This document shows, piece by piece, positions 8,561 to 16,722 of a stretch of DNA of 64,000 bases. A program made the translations under genes and the position numbers. The DNA lies in assembly GCF_003231275.1 (NCBI RefSeq), contig NZ_QKVL01000026.1, positions 31,629 to 95,628 of the forward strand, written 5' to 3'. The notes beneath the pieces were generated by a model that was not told the origin of the DNA, searched no databases, and saw nothing but the letters and a program-made list of their open reading frames with translations. How positions within the stretch are numbered: position 1 is the stretch's first letter; every line of letters begins with the position of its first letter. This stretch comes from Pseudomonas huaxiensis. GTDB taxonomy: Bacteria; Pseudomonadota; Gammaproteobacteria; Pseudomonadales; Pseudomonadaceae.

Positions 8561-8590
8561 GGGCCTCATGGCGAGCGCGCGATGAGGCCC
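8561..8590. terminator. palindromic hairpin between convergent genes
   Basis: GGGCCTCAT (8561-8569) pairs perfectly with ATGAGGCCC (8582-8590) around a 12-nt loop. It sits just after the acyltransferase stop and before the end of the minus-strand gene. There is no clear T-run, so it may be a bidirectional 3'-end hairpin rather than a classical terminator. Confidence 0.5.
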
Positions 8591-8598
8591 TCAAGAGG

Positions 8599-8859
8599 TC
8601 AGATCCAGGTGCTGACCCAGGACAACAGCAACGCCAGCGCCAGGAAAGCAAACCCCAGGCTGTAATAGAACCGGTTGACCCGCTGGGTCAGCAGGTCGAT
8701 GGCCGCCTCGCCTGCAGGCAGGCTGGCCATGGCCCGCGAAGCGCGGCGCCGGGCGTTGTGCAGGAGCACGCCGCCAGGACAGGTCAGCAGCAGGGCCAGC
8801 AGATTGATCAGTTTGGTCGGGTGGGCAGCGAACAGGCCCCAGAACATTTGCAGCGACAT
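8599..8859 (-). CDS. small conserved membrane protein, function unknown
   Basis: An 86-residue protein with two predicted membrane helices, one near residues 15-34 (KLINLLALLLTCPGGVLL) and one near 66-85 (YSLGFAFLALALLLSWVSTW), joined by a basic and then mixed linker. I do not recognise a named family. It is alone on the minus strand, between two plus-strand genes. Confidence 0.65.
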   Translation of the reverse strand: MSLQMFWGLFAAHPTKLINLLALLLTCPGGVLLHNARRRASRAMASLPAGEAAIDLLTQRVNRFYYSLGFAFLALALLLSWVSTWI

Positions 8860-9022
8860 CGCCTTACCTCGAAAGAACCACGATTGCTTCGAAACGCGCG
8901 CATTCTACCCAAGCTGCCCGTCCCTGCCCGTCCTTTACGACCAATGACGATAAATTGCGCCGTCATACAGTCGTCATCCAGACAAGCCACCCTGTTGCCC
9001 TCCCAACGAACCGGAGCTTGTC

Positions 9023-9229
9023 ATGCTGCACGCCGAAAACCAGGATCGCCTCTATCTGATTGCCCAGAGCGAGGAGCAGGAAGCGCTGATCGACGGTTTG
9101 GCCTTCAACGTCCAGGACCGCCAATGGCTGGTCTACTGTGCCCTGGGCGGCCATCCCCACGATCATTTGCCGGAGGTCGACAGCCAGACCGGTATCAGCG
9201 TGCTCGACTTCTACGTCGACGCGGCCTGA
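9023..9229 (+). CDS. small conserved hypothetical protein
   Basis: A 68-residue acidic cytoplasmic protein without membrane segments or known motifs. A GGAG lies seven bases before the ATG, and the frame ends 35 bp before a strong terminator, which together support a real gene. I do not recognise the family. A C-terminal HPHDHLPEVD stretch is histidine- and acid-rich and could bind metal, but that is speculation. Confidence 0.6.
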   Translation: MLHAENQDRLYLIAQSEEQEALIDGLAFNVQDRQWLVYCALGGHPHDHLPEVDSQTGISVLDFYVDAA

Positions 9230-9245
9230 GCCGCGCGAAGCTACA

Positions 9246-9336
9246 AGCTGTCAGTTTCAAGCCACAAGAAAAAGCCCGATACCTGTCGCCAGATACCGGG
9301 CTTTTTCTTGTCGCTTAAAACTTGAAACTTGCAGCT
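9246..9336. terminator. strong bidirectional terminator in a longer inverted repeat
   Basis: CAAGAAAAAGCCCG (9265-9278) pairs perfectly with CGGGCTTTTTCTTG (9297-9310), giving A-run and T-run on both strands between the convergent small gene and yajG. An outer inverted pair, AGCTGTCAGTTTCAAG (9246-9261) and CTTGAAACTTGCAGCT (9321-9336), matches at 14 of 16 positions and belongs to the AGCTGCAAG-type repeat. Confidence 0.9.
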
Positions 9337-9347
9337 CAAGGGACGGT

Positions 9348-9932
9348 TTATTCGCCCAGTACCTGACCGATGGTCGGATCCTTGAACAGGCGGGTCAGAG
9401 CGTCGCTGAGCACGTCGCTGACCAGCTTGGTGTTGGTTTCCTGGTTCGGCGCCATGCCGAAACGCTGGTCCAGCGAAGCACCGTAGCGGCCGCTGTAACG
9501 ACGGTTGGCGTTGTTCACGTCAGCCTTGAAGGTCGCGCCGATGGTGGCTTCGGTCACGTACAGGCCTTCTTTCGGCGACTGGTACTTGAGTTCAGCCAGG
9601 GTCACGGTCAACTGCGGGGCGTTGTAGGCGTTCGGCGTCGGGGTGAAGCCCAACAGGCGGACAGCAGCTTCAGCCTGGGCCTGCAGCTTGGGCAGGATAT
9701 CGTTGCCGGTGACGCTGATGGCGCTGGTTTCCGGGTACAGACCGCCACGGGTGCCGAGGGTCTGGGTGCCGCGTCCGTCTACCACTCGCACCACCACCGG
9801 CTGGCCATGGCCAACGGGGGCGAGCTGGGCGGTGAGTTTCGGTTGCGGGCTGAGTTGTTGCGGGCTGTGGGCACAACCCACCAGGGTCAGGCTGGTCACA
9901 GCGATCAAACCGAACAACAAACGTTGCAACAT
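9348..9932 (-). CDS. YajG family lipoprotein
   Basis: A 194-residue outer-membrane lipoprotein with a signal peptide ending TLVGC (Cys20) and the YajG-type mature domain (VVVRVVDGRG, then a short LTVTLAELKYQ strand). Three in-frame ATGs are available; the one at 9932 is eight bases from an AGGAG and gives the most compact signal peptide. The family has no settled function. It ends facing the strong terminator at 9265-9310. Confidence 0.85.
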   Translation of the reverse strand: MLQRLLFGLIAVTSLTLVGCAHSPQQLSPQPKLTAQLAPVGHGQPVVVRVVDGRGTQTLGTRGGLYPETSAISVTGNDILPKLQAQAEAAVRLLGFTPTPNAYNAPQLTVTLAELKYQSPKEGLYVTEATIGATFKADVNNANRRYSGRYGASLDQRFGMAPNQETNTKLVSDVLSDALTRLFKDPTIGQVLGE

Positions 9933-10102
9933 GCTCATCTCTCCTGGAATAGCGGCAAAGGCCGCCAGTATACCCAGCCCGTCATGCACCAGTCATCGGG
10001 CCTCTGCGGTTAGGACAGCGCTTTCATGCTTCCAATTCCCTGTCATACGGACTTCATCATTGCCGACGTATGCTGGCGCCAGTTTCCTACCGGTACATCG
10101 CC

Positions 10103-10336
10103 ATGCACAGCCTCTGGTCCCTGCTCTTCAAACGCCAGCCGCAACGCCACTTCGCGCGCCTCGACGCGCAGGGGCTGTGCCAGGCATTCAAATGTTGCGA
10201 ACAGCTACCTGCCGGGTCCGGCTGGGTGGAAGTCAGCGAATCGCGTCTGCAATGGCTGAACCGTCCGCTCCCCGGTAACGCCCGGGTCGTACAGCGTCCG
10301 CGCGGCAATCGACTGCAGCGCATGCTCGCCGCCTGA
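10103..10336 (+). CDS. small conserved hypothetical protein
   Basis: A 77-residue basic protein beginning MHSLWSLLFKRQ. It has no signal peptide, membrane helix or recognisable motif. No good ribosome binding site precedes either this ATG or the one at 10070; the shorter form is chosen because the extra residues look like untranslated leader. The reading frame could be spurious, but the LARLDAQGLCQAF-like composition and the WVEV strand look protein-like. It ends before the long mqo leader. Confidence 0.5.
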   Translation: MHSLWSLLFKRQPQRHFARLDAQGLCQAFKCCEQLPAGSGWVEVSESRLQWLNRPLPGNARVVQRPRGNRLQRMLAA

Positions 10337-10942
10337 CGGCCGAGCAAGAAAAGTCGTTAATAAAGGTCGTTTCTCCCAGCGACCTCGTTATAATCTGCCC
10401 CCGATTATAAGGACGTCTCCTGATCGGGCCCCGCAGTACCGCCAATGCCACGCATCGGCTTCCCCGCATCCGCCCACAGAGAGCCGCCCACACAGGTCTT
10501 GCGAAGCCGGTGTGCCCGCTTTTTTCTCGGCCCCCATGCTCTGCCTGAACCTGACGGACCTGCCCTGCACGGTCCATTTTTGAGGTTCACGACTCCAAAA
10601 GAGCGTGAAAAAACGGGTTTTCACAACTTCACAAGAGTGTGGCGAGCAATGAACAGTCTGGTATGTGCAAAAGCATCATCAGTGTCCCGAACAGCCCCAA
10701 GCAGCTGGCTACGGCCTTCATCCGTCATGGGTGACTGAGGCCGGTTTCATAGCGCACGACGGGCGCCTCGACCATAAGTCGAATTGCCGCACCGGCCGCG
10801 AAATGCGTTCATACGCATCTAACGAGCCTGGTTGGCAGTGTCCGTGAACGTTGGAAAGCTGCGAAGTATCGGATAGGGCAGTCTCGGAGTTCCGGGGTCC
10901 TATGCTGTCAATTAGGTGCTGAAGATTTTGGAGATGCGTTAA
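10337..10942 (+). other. 606-bp non-coding leader before mqo
   Basis: No convincing gene fits here; the short frames have poor codon use and no ribosome sites. TATAAT at 10389-10394 is a good -10 box with only a weak -35 (GTCGTT region near 10366). Downstream are two terminator-like hairpins, at 10489-10525 and 10556-10581. The rest, 10582-10942, shows no clear structure until the GGAG before the mqo start. This could be a long 5' UTR with attenuation, or a separate small RNA followed by a second promoter. Confidence 0.5.
10489..10525 (+). terminator. terminator-like hairpin in the mqo leader
   Basis: CACAC-A-GG-T-CTT (10489-10500) pairs with AAG-CC-G-GTGTG (10504-10514) around a GCG loop, with one mismatch and one bulge. 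Five bases later comes a T6 run (10520-10525). The gap between stem and T-run weakens it as an intrinsic terminator. Confidence 0.45.
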
Positions 10943-12448
10943 ATGGCGCAGAACGAAACAGTCGATGTGGTACTGGTAGGGGCAGGCATCATGAGTGCCA
11001 CCCTGGCCGTGCTGCTCAAGGAACTCGACCCGGCAATCAAGCTGGAAGTCGTCGAGTTGATGGATTCGGGTGCCGCGGAAAGTTCCAATCCGTGGAACAA
11101 CGCAGGTACGGGCCATGCCGGGCTGTGTGAACTGAACTACACGCCTCAGGCCGCTGACGGCAGCATCGACATCAAGAAAGCGGTGCTCATCAACACCCAG
11201 TTCGAGGTTTCCCGGCAGTTCTGGGCGTACCTGAGCAAAAAAGGCGCGTTCAACTCGCCACGGGCGTTCATCAACCCGGTGCCACACCTGAGCTACGTCG
11301 AGGGTGACAAAGGCGTCGCGTTCCTGAAGAAGCGCTTCGATCTGCTCAAGCAGCATCACGCCTTCAGCGAGATGGAATACACCGAAGACCAGACGGTGAT
11401 GAAGGAGTGGATGCCACTGATGATGCCGGGTCGCCCGGCTGACCAGAAGATCGCCGCTACCCGCGTGATCAAGGGCACAGACGTCAACTTCGGCGCGCTG
11501 ACCAACAAGCTGCTCAAGCACCTGGCCAGCGCGCCGGATGCGCAGGTCAAGTACAGCAAGAAGGTCACTGGCCTGCGCCGTAACGGCAGCGGCTGGACCG
11601 TCAGCGTCAAGGACGTCAACAGCGGCAGCAGCCGTGATGTCGACGCCCGCTTCGTGTTCCTCGGCGCCGGTGGCGCGGCCCTGCCGCTGCTGCAAGCGTC
11701 CGGCATCCCGGAAAGCAAAGGCTTCGGCGGCTTCCCGGTCAGTGGCCAGTGGCTGCGCTGCGACAACCCGGAAATCGTCAAGCAACACCAGGCCAAGGTC
11801 TACAGCCAGGCCGCGGTCGGTGCTCCGCCGATGTCGGTTCCGCACCTCGACACCCGTGTGGTGGACGGCAAGAAATCCCTGCTGTTCGGCCCATACGCCG
11901 GCTTTACCACCAAGTTCCTCAAGTACGGTTCGTTCCTTGACCTGCCGCTGTCGGTGCGCATGGGCAACATCGGCCCGATGCTGGCCGTGGCCCGCGACAA
12001 CATGGACCTGACCAAGTACCTGGTCAGCGAAGTGATGCAGTCGATGGAGCAGCGCCTGGACTCCCTGCGCCGCTTCTATCCGGAGGCGAAAGCCGAGGAC
12101 TGGCGCCTGGAAGTGGCTGGCCAGCGCGTGCAGATCATCAAGAAAGACCCGAAAAAAGGCGGCGTTCTGCAGTTCGGTACCGAACTGGTGGCCGCACAGG
12201 ACGGCACCCTCGCCGCCCTGCTGGGTGCCTCGCCAGGCGCTTCGGTGACGGTGTCGATCATGCTGGATCTGATCGAACGCTGCTTCGCCGACAAGGCCAA
12301 GGGCGAGTGGGCCGAGAAGCTCAAGGAAATCTTCCCCGCGCGGGAGAAAGTCCTGGCAGCCGACGCAGCCCTGTACCACAAGGTCAGTGCCTACAACGAC
12401 GAGGCCCTGGGCCTGGTCGAAAGCAGCCCGGCGCCAAGCTACGCTTGA
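10943..12448 (+). CDS. mqo: malate:quinone oxidoreductase
   Basis: A 501-residue FAD-dependent peripheral membrane enzyme that oxidises L-malate to oxaloacetate and passes electrons to quinone, replacing or complementing malate dehydrogenase in the TCA cycle. The FAD-binding motif VGAGIMSA is at residues 12-19. The family stretches ESSNPWNNAGTGHAGLCELNYTP and GPYAGF are intact, and length matches. GGAG is nine bases from the ATG. It corresponds to PA4640 (mqoB) in gene order. The long upstream leader suggests post-transcriptional control. Confidence 0.96.
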   Translation: MAQNETVDVVLVGAGIMSATLAVLLKELDPAIKLEVVELMDSGAAESSNPWNNAGTGHAGLCELNYTPQAADGSIDIKKAVLINTQFEVSRQFWAYLSKKGAFNSPRAFINPVPHLSYVEGDKGVAFLKKRFDLLKQHHAFSEMEYTEDQTVMKEWMPLMMPGRPADQKIAATRVIKGTDVNFGALTNKLLKHLASAPDAQVKYSKKVTGLRRNGSGWTVSVKDVNSGSSRDVDARFVFLGAGGAALPLLQASGIPESKGFGGFPVSGQWLRCDNPEIVKQHQAKVYSQAAVGAPPMSVPHLDTRVVDGKKSLLFGPYAGFTTKFLKYGSFLDLPLSVRMGNIGPMLAVARDNMDLTKYLVSEVMQSMEQRLDSLRRFYPEAKAEDWRLEVAGQRVQIIKKDPKKGGVLQFGTELVAAQDGTLAALLGASPGASVTVSIMLDLIERCFADKAKGEWAEKLKEIFPAREKVLAADAALYHKVSAYNDEALGLVESSPAPSYA

Positions 12449-12460
12449 GTCGCGCTCATA

Positions 12461-12487
12461 AAAAAACGCCCTTCGGGGCGTTTTTTT
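12461..12487. terminator. bidirectional intrinsic terminator after mqo
   Basis: AAAAAACGCC, a CTTCGG tetraloop-type apex and GGCGTTTTTTTT form a short GC stem with A- and T-runs on either side. It serves mqo on the plus strand and the convergent small gene on the minus strand. Confidence 0.93.
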
Positions 12488-12502
12488 TGCGCAGAAGATC
12501 GA

Positions 12503-12793
12503 TCAGCCGCGGGCTTTCTCGATGATCTCGACGTATTCCGGCGCGTTGCGCTGGTCGGCGATCGCCTCGACGAAGGTCTTGCCGTGCTCGTCCTTGCCGT
12601 CCAGGTCGTAACCGGCTTCAACGAAGAAACCGACATAACGCTCGAAGTCGTCGATGCGCAGGCCACGGTAGCCCTTGATCAGCTTGTGGTGCGAAGGCGA
12701 GGTCACGCCATCGGCTGGCTCGTAAATGAGGAACGATTTGACGTAGTCATCGCTGATTTCGTCGCCAATCACCTGCTTCTTGTCTTTACGCAT
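12503..12793 (-). CDS. PA4642-like conserved small protein
   Basis: A 96-residue cytoplasmic protein starting MRKDKKQVIGDEISD, with the stretch KLIKGYRGLRIDDFERYVGFF and DLDGKDEHG in the middle. It is the counterpart of PA4642 by position and sequence style. The frame is open ten residues further upstream, but GGAG is spaced six bases from the ATG at 12793. The C-terminal half reads like an ankyrin-type helix pair (GYDLDGKDEHGKTFVEAI). Function is unknown. Confidence 0.8.
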   Translation of the reverse strand: MRKDKKQVIGDEISDDYVKSFLIYEPADGVTSPSHHKLIKGYRGLRIDDFERYVGFFVEAGYDLDGKDEHGKTFVEAIADQRNAPEYVEIIEKARG

Positions 12794-12865
12794 TACCGAC
12801 TCCAACTGAACCATCAAGGACATTTTCCACGGGGCGGGCAGTTTACCCCCCGGCGGGCCCGGCGC

Positions 12866-13336
12866 TCAACGCGCGCGAAGGGTTCCGGTGTGCAGATCGG
12901 CCCAGATGTGGCCGTTGGGGTAGCTGAGGAATTGCACGTAGACGGTGTCGTTGCGCAGCAGGTCGAGGATCACCTGGTACTGCGCAGGCGCGTAATTCAG
13001 GGTCAGGGTGCGGGTGGCACTGTCGAAGGCCGGCTTTTTCAGGCTTTTGCCCTCGCCGTCGAAGCTGATCACCACCTGGGTGATGGTCGCACCCTGGCTG
13101 AGCGGCTTGCCTTTCAGGCGCATGGTCAGTGACGAAGTGATCGGCAGCGGTTGCTGGTTGGACTGGCGCTGGTTACCGACGACCACCGAATAGCTGGTCA
13201 CTTGCAGCAGTTGCTGGCTTTCGGGGTTTTCCCCACGCACCGACTGCTCGTCCGGCGGCAGGAACTGGCCATGCATCGGCGCCGCAACGGCAGGCAGGCT
13301 CAGGAACAGGAGAAGCGGGAGAATCGTCGCACGCAT
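12866..13336 (-). CDS. secreted conserved hypothetical protein (PA4643-like)
   Basis: A 156-residue protein with a clear Sec signal peptide (MRATILPLLLFLSLPAVAA, cleavage near residue 19) and a mature beta-rich domain with no cysteine. It matches PA4643 in position. I do not recognise a functional family. It is 72 bp downstream of nothing on its own strand: wbuC ends at 13423 and a GC hairpin lies between, so it may have its own promoter. Confidence 0.75.
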   Translation of the reverse strand: MRATILPLLLFLSLPAVAAPMHGQFLPPDEQSVRGENPESQQLLQVTSYSVVVGNQRQSNQQPLPITSSLTMRLKGKPLSQGATITQVVISFDGEGKSLKKPAFDSATRTLTLNYAPAQYQVILDLLRNDTVYVQFLSYPNGHIWADLHTGTLRAR

Positions 13337-13385
13337 GACAGGCTCCTTGGAGGGCCTGGCACTCTACCATGATGTGTCCGGTTGT

Positions 13386-13417
13386 CGCGGGGCGCAGGCG
13401 TTGCGCCAGGCCCCGCG
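13386..13417 (-). terminator. GC-rich hairpin downstream of wbuC
   Basis: CGCGGGGC...GCCCCGCG (13386-13393 with 13410-13417), extended inside by GGCGCA/TGCGCC. It lies six bases beyond the wbuC stop codon. No T-run follows on the minus strand, so it may be a 3'-end or Rho-associated hairpin. Confidence 0.4.
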
Positions 13418-13422
13418 GGCAA

Positions 13423-13896
13423 TCAGTCGAACTGCGCGCGCATCCACGCTTGGTAGGCCACGACTTCCGGCTCGCCTTCGCGCGGCGCCCAAGGGGCCAT
13501 GTCGCCGTCACTGACCGGGCGGTACGGGCCCGCCTTGCATTCGAACATCAGAGTGTCGGGCTCCATGACCACCAGGCCATGGAAAATGCCGGGCGCCAGA
13601 TCAACCCCCAGACACTCGCCGCCCGCCTGCAGGATCCGCTTGTCCAGCACGTTGCCGGCCTCATCGAAAATCAGCACGCCCAGCTTGCCCTTGAGGACGA
13701 TCAGGTTCTCGGCCTTGTCGGCCGCCTGGTGGCGATGGGGCGGAACGTAGGTTTCCGGCTGCAGGCCGACCAGCATGCGGTGGCAAGAGTCTTCCATCTC
13801 GTGGAAGTTGTGATGCGCGCGGCCACGCGGGCTTTGCGCGGCCTTTTGTGCCACCTCGGCGAACAGCGATTGATCCAGGTAGGAAGGCTTGGCCAT
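13423..13896 (-). CDS. WbuC family cupin-fold metalloprotein
   Basis: A 157-residue protein with the WbuC cupin pattern: PPHRHQAADKAENLIVLKGKLGVLIFDE and, later, PGIFHGLVVMEPDTLMFECKAGPY, with His residues positioned to bind a metal. WbuC-type proteins occur near lipopolysaccharide loci in enterics but their reaction is not firmly assigned. The start at 13896 lies four bases after the hpt stop codon with AAGGGG upstream, so the gene is very probably co-transcribed with hpt. Upstream in-frame ATGs would overlap hpt and lack similarity. Confidence 0.82.
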   Translation of the reverse strand: MAKPSYLDQSLFAEVAQKAAQSPRGRAHHNFHEMEDSCHRMLVGLQPETYVPPHRHQAADKAENLIVLKGKLGVLIFDEAGNVLDKRILQAGGECLGVDLAPGIFHGLVVMEPDTLMFECKAGPYRPVSDGDMAPWAPREGEPEVVAYQAWMRAQFD

Positions 13897-13900
13897 GGTG

Positions 13901-14458
13901 TCAGAGCCCCTTGACGGCGTAGATGCCATTGGCGTTGCGCCAGTAGCCCTTGTAGTCCATGCCGTAACCGAAGACATAGCGGTCGACGCAGCTCAGGCCA
14001 ACGAAGTCGGCCTTAAGGTCCGGGCTGGCCTTGCGGTCGTGGTCCTTGTCGATCAGCACGGCGGTGTAGACGTTGCGAGCACCGGCATGGCGGCAGAAAT
14101 CCATGATGGCGCTGAGGGTGTGACCTTCATCGAGGATGTCGTCGATGATCAGCACGTCGCGGTCGATGAACGAGACTTCCGGCTTGGCCTTCCAGAACAG
14201 GTCACCGCCGCTGGTCTGGTTGCGGTAGCGAGTGGCGTGCAGGTAGGAGGATTCCAGCGGGAACGGCAGGTGGGTCAACAGTTTGCCGGCGAAGATCAGC
14301 CCGCCGTTCATGACGCAGAACACCACCGGGTTGCTGTCGGCCAGGCGCTCGGTAATCTGCGCGCCGACTCGGGCGATGGCCGCCTCGACTGCGGCTTCAT
14401 CGTGCAGGCAGTCGGCCTCGCGCATGACTTGACGGATGTGCTCGAGATCAGCGGACAT
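13901..14458 (-). CDS. hpt: hypoxanthine-guanine phosphoribosyltransferase
   Basis: A 185-residue type I phosphoribosyltransferase that salvages hypoxanthine and guanine to IMP and GMP using PRPP. The PRPP-binding loop DVLIIDDILDEGHTL is intact, as is the flexible-loop region after YLHATRYRNQT. GGAGAG lies six bases before the ATG at 14458; thirteen extra upstream codons are open but not supported. It is divergent from upp across a 165-bp gap, so purine and pyrimidine salvage share one control region, as in PA4645/PA4646. Confidence 0.9.
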   Translation of the reverse strand: MSADLEHIRQVMREADCLHDEAAVEAAIARVGAQITERLADSNPVVFCVMNGGLIFAGKLLTHLPFPLESSYLHATRYRNQTSGGDLFWKAKPEVSFIDRDVLIIDDILDEGHTLSAIMDFCRHAGARNVYTAVLIDKDHDRKASPDLKADFVGLSCVDRYVFGYGMDYKGYWRNANGIYAVKGL

Positions 14459-14623
14459 GAAACTCTCCAGGGAGTCAGGATTTGGAAAAGCGGGCAAAGG
14501 TACGCATCCACACGCATCAGATCAAGCATTTCTGGACTAACGTCCAGTGTGGCTATAGGACACACACGGTCGAATAGATTAATCTAGCGCGGTTTTTTTG
14601 CCCGCATTCCGGAGCCCTTCCCC
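14459..14623. promoter_or_regulatory. divergent hpt/upp control region with two palindromes
   Basis: The 165-bp gap contains the perfect palindrome CTGGAC-TAAC-GTCCAG (14532-14547) and the perfect 12-bp palindrome TAGATTAATCTA (14575-14586), followed by a T7 run close to the upp start. They could be operators or leader hairpins. No sigma70 promoter is clear enough to place. Confidence 0.35.
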
Positions 14624-15262
14624 ATGCCCATCCGTGAGATCCGCCATCCGCTGATCCGCCACAAGCTCGGCCTTATGCGCCGCGCCGATATCAGTACCAA
14701 GAACTTTCGCGAACTCGCCCAGGAAGTCGGCGCGCTCCTGACCTATGAAGCCACCAAGGACCTGCCACTGGAAACCTATTCCATCGATGGCTGGTGCGGC
14801 GCCGTCGAAGTCGAGAAGATCGCCGGCAAGAAAATCACTGTAGTCCCGATCCTGCGCGCCGGCATCGGCATGCTCGAAGGCGTGCTCAGCCTGATCCCAG
14901 GCGCCAAAGTCAGCGCCGTGGGCGTGGCCCGCAACGAGGAAACCCTCGAAGCCCACACCTACCTGGAAAAGCTCGCGCCGGAAATCGACCAGCGCCTGGC
15001 CCTGATCATCGACCCGATGCTGGCCACCGGCGGTTCCATGGTCGCGACCATCGAGCTGCTCAAGCGTGCCGGTTGCAAGGATATCCGCGCCATGGTCCTG
15101 GTGGCCGCGCCGGAAGGCATCGCCGTGGTGGAAAAAGCCCACCCTGACGTGCAGCTCTTCACCGCTTCGATCGACCAGCGCCTGAACGAAGACGGCTACA
15201 TCATTCCCGGCCTGGGCGATGCCGGTGACAAGATCTTCGGCACCAAGCAGAAGGACGCCTGA
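14624..15262 (+). CDS. upp: uracil phosphoribosyltransferase
   Basis: A 212-residue enzyme converting uracil and PRPP to UMP. The PRPP motif IDPMLATGGS lies near residues 128-137, and the uracil-binding C-terminal GLGDAGD is present. Length is typical (about 208-212). GGAG precedes the ATG. Two bases separate it from uraA, so the two form an uptake-and-salvage operon. Confidence 0.96.
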   Translation: MPIREIRHPLIRHKLGLMRRADISTKNFRELAQEVGALLTYEATKDLPLETYSIDGWCGAVEVEKIAGKKITVVPILRAGIGMLEGVLSLIPGAKVSAVGVARNEETLEAHTYLEKLAPEIDQRLALIIDPMLATGGSMVATIELLKRAGCKDIRAMVLVAAPEGIAVVEKAHPDVQLFTASIDQRLNEDGYIIPGLGDAGDKIFGTKQKDA

Positions 15263-15264
15263 GC

Positions 15265-16539
15265 ATGCAGGACGAGTTCAACGAACCGCTCTGGCGCCAG
15301 GTAGTCTCCGGCGCGCAAATGCTCTTCGTGGCCTTCGGCGCCCTGGTGCTGATGCCACTGATCACTGGCCTTGATCCCAACGTCGCACTGTTTACCGCAG
15401 GCCTCGGCACGCTGCTGTTCCAGATCGTCACCGGGCGTCAGGTGCCGGTGTTCCTGGCCTCCAGCTTCGCCTTCATCACCCCGATCATCCTTGCCAAGGG
15501 CCAGTTCGGTCTGGCCGAAACCATGGGCGGCGTCATGGCCGCAGGCTTCGTCTACACCTTCCTGGGCCTGGCGGTGAAGATCAAGGGCACCGGGTTCATC
15601 GACCGCTTGCTGCCACCGGTGGTGATCGGTCCGGTGATCATCTCCATCGGCCTGGCCATGGCGCCGATCGCGGCCAACATGGCCATGGGCAAGGCCGGCG
15701 ACGGCACCGCCCTGATGCCGTACAGCACGGCGATGATGATCTCGATGCCAGCACTGCTGACTACCCTGATCGTCGCGGTCTTCGGCAAAGGCATCTTCCG
15801 CCTGGTGCCGATCATTGCCGGCGTGCTGGTGGGCTTTGGCCTGTCGTTCGCCTTCGGTGTCGTCGATGTCGCCAAGATCGCTGCCGCGCCGTGGCTGGAG
15901 CTGCCGAAGTTCACTGCGCCGGCGTTCAACTGGCAGGCCATCCTGTTCATCGTGCCGGTCGCCCTGGCTCCGGCTATCGAACATATCGGCGGCGTGATCG
16001 CGGTGGGTAGCGTGACCGGTCGCGATTACCTGAAGACCCCGGGCCTGCACCGCACCCTGCTGGGTGACGGCATTGCCACCACCACTGCCGGCCTGTTCGG
16101 CGGCCCGCCCAACACCACCTACGCCGAGGTGACTGGCGCGGTGATGCTGACCAAGAACTACAACCCGAAGATCATGACCTGGGCGGCGGTGTTCGCCATT
16201 ACCCTGGCCTTCATCGGCAAGTTCGGCGCGCTGTTGCAGAGCATTCCGGTGCCGGTGATGGGCGGTATTCTCTGCCTGCTGTTCGGCTCGATCGCTGCGG
16301 TCGGCATGAACACCATGATCCGCCACAAGATCGACCTGAGCGAAGCACGCAACCTGGTGATCGTTTCGGTGACACTGGTCTTCGGTATCGGCGGTGTGCT
16401 GGTCGGTAGCGGTGACGGCCCGGATGACTGGGGCCTGAAAGGCATCGCGCTGTGCGCGGTGGTGGCTATCGCCCTGAACCTGCTGTTGCCGGGCAATGAC
16501 GGCTGGAAGAACAAGGTGATGGATGATCATCTGCCCTGA
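15265..16539 (+). CDS. uraA: uracil permease, NCS2 family
   Basis: A 424-residue inner-membrane nucleobase:proton symporter with about fourteen hydrophobic segments. The NCS2 signature is recognisable in the region from AIEHIGGVIAVGSVTGRDYL to FGGPPNTTYAEVTGAV. It follows upp after two bases and is closed by a strong terminator at 16562. The pairing with upp indicates uracil as substrate. Confidence 0.94.
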   Translation: MQDEFNEPLWRQVVSGAQMLFVAFGALVLMPLITGLDPNVALFTAGLGTLLFQIVTGRQVPVFLASSFAFITPIILAKGQFGLAETMGGVMAAGFVYTFLGLAVKIKGTGFIDRLLPPVVIGPVIISIGLAMAPIAANMAMGKAGDGTALMPYSTAMMISMPALLTTLIVAVFGKGIFRLVPIIAGVLVGFGLSFAFGVVDVAKIAAAPWLELPKFTAPAFNWQAILFIVPVALAPAIEHIGGVIAVGSVTGRDYLKTPGLHRTLLGDGIATTTAGLFGGPPNTTYAEVTGAVMLTKNYNPKIMTWAAVFAITLAFIGKFGALLQSIPVPVMGGILCLLFGSIAAVGMNTMIRHKIDLSEARNLVIVSVTLVFGIGGVLVGSGDGPDDWGLKGIALCAVVAIALNLLLPGNDGWKNKVMDDHLP

Positions 16540-16561
16540 GCGGAGTGATCTTCACCTGTAG

Positions 16562-16592
16562 AAAAGGGGCTGCGTTGGCAGCCCCTTTTTTT
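16562..16592 (+). terminator. intrinsic terminator after uraA
   Basis: AAAAGGGGCTGC, a short GTTG loop and GCAGCCCCTTTTTTT form a perfect GC-rich stem followed by a T-run. Confidence 0.95.
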
Positions 16593-16722
16593 GTTCACGG
16601 AGGAACCACAACTGATGTGAGCACCGCAACCCTTGTGGACACATCTTTAGGTCATGTGGTGGCTGGAAGGCGCCTGTCAAAAGACCGAGTAATGGCCACC
16701 AAGCGCATGCCGGAAATTTTCT

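Noticed and set aside
10445..10738. A 97-codon frame in the mqo leader
   Set aside because: Poor codon use, no ribosome site, and it crosses both terminator-like hairpins; treated as non-coding.
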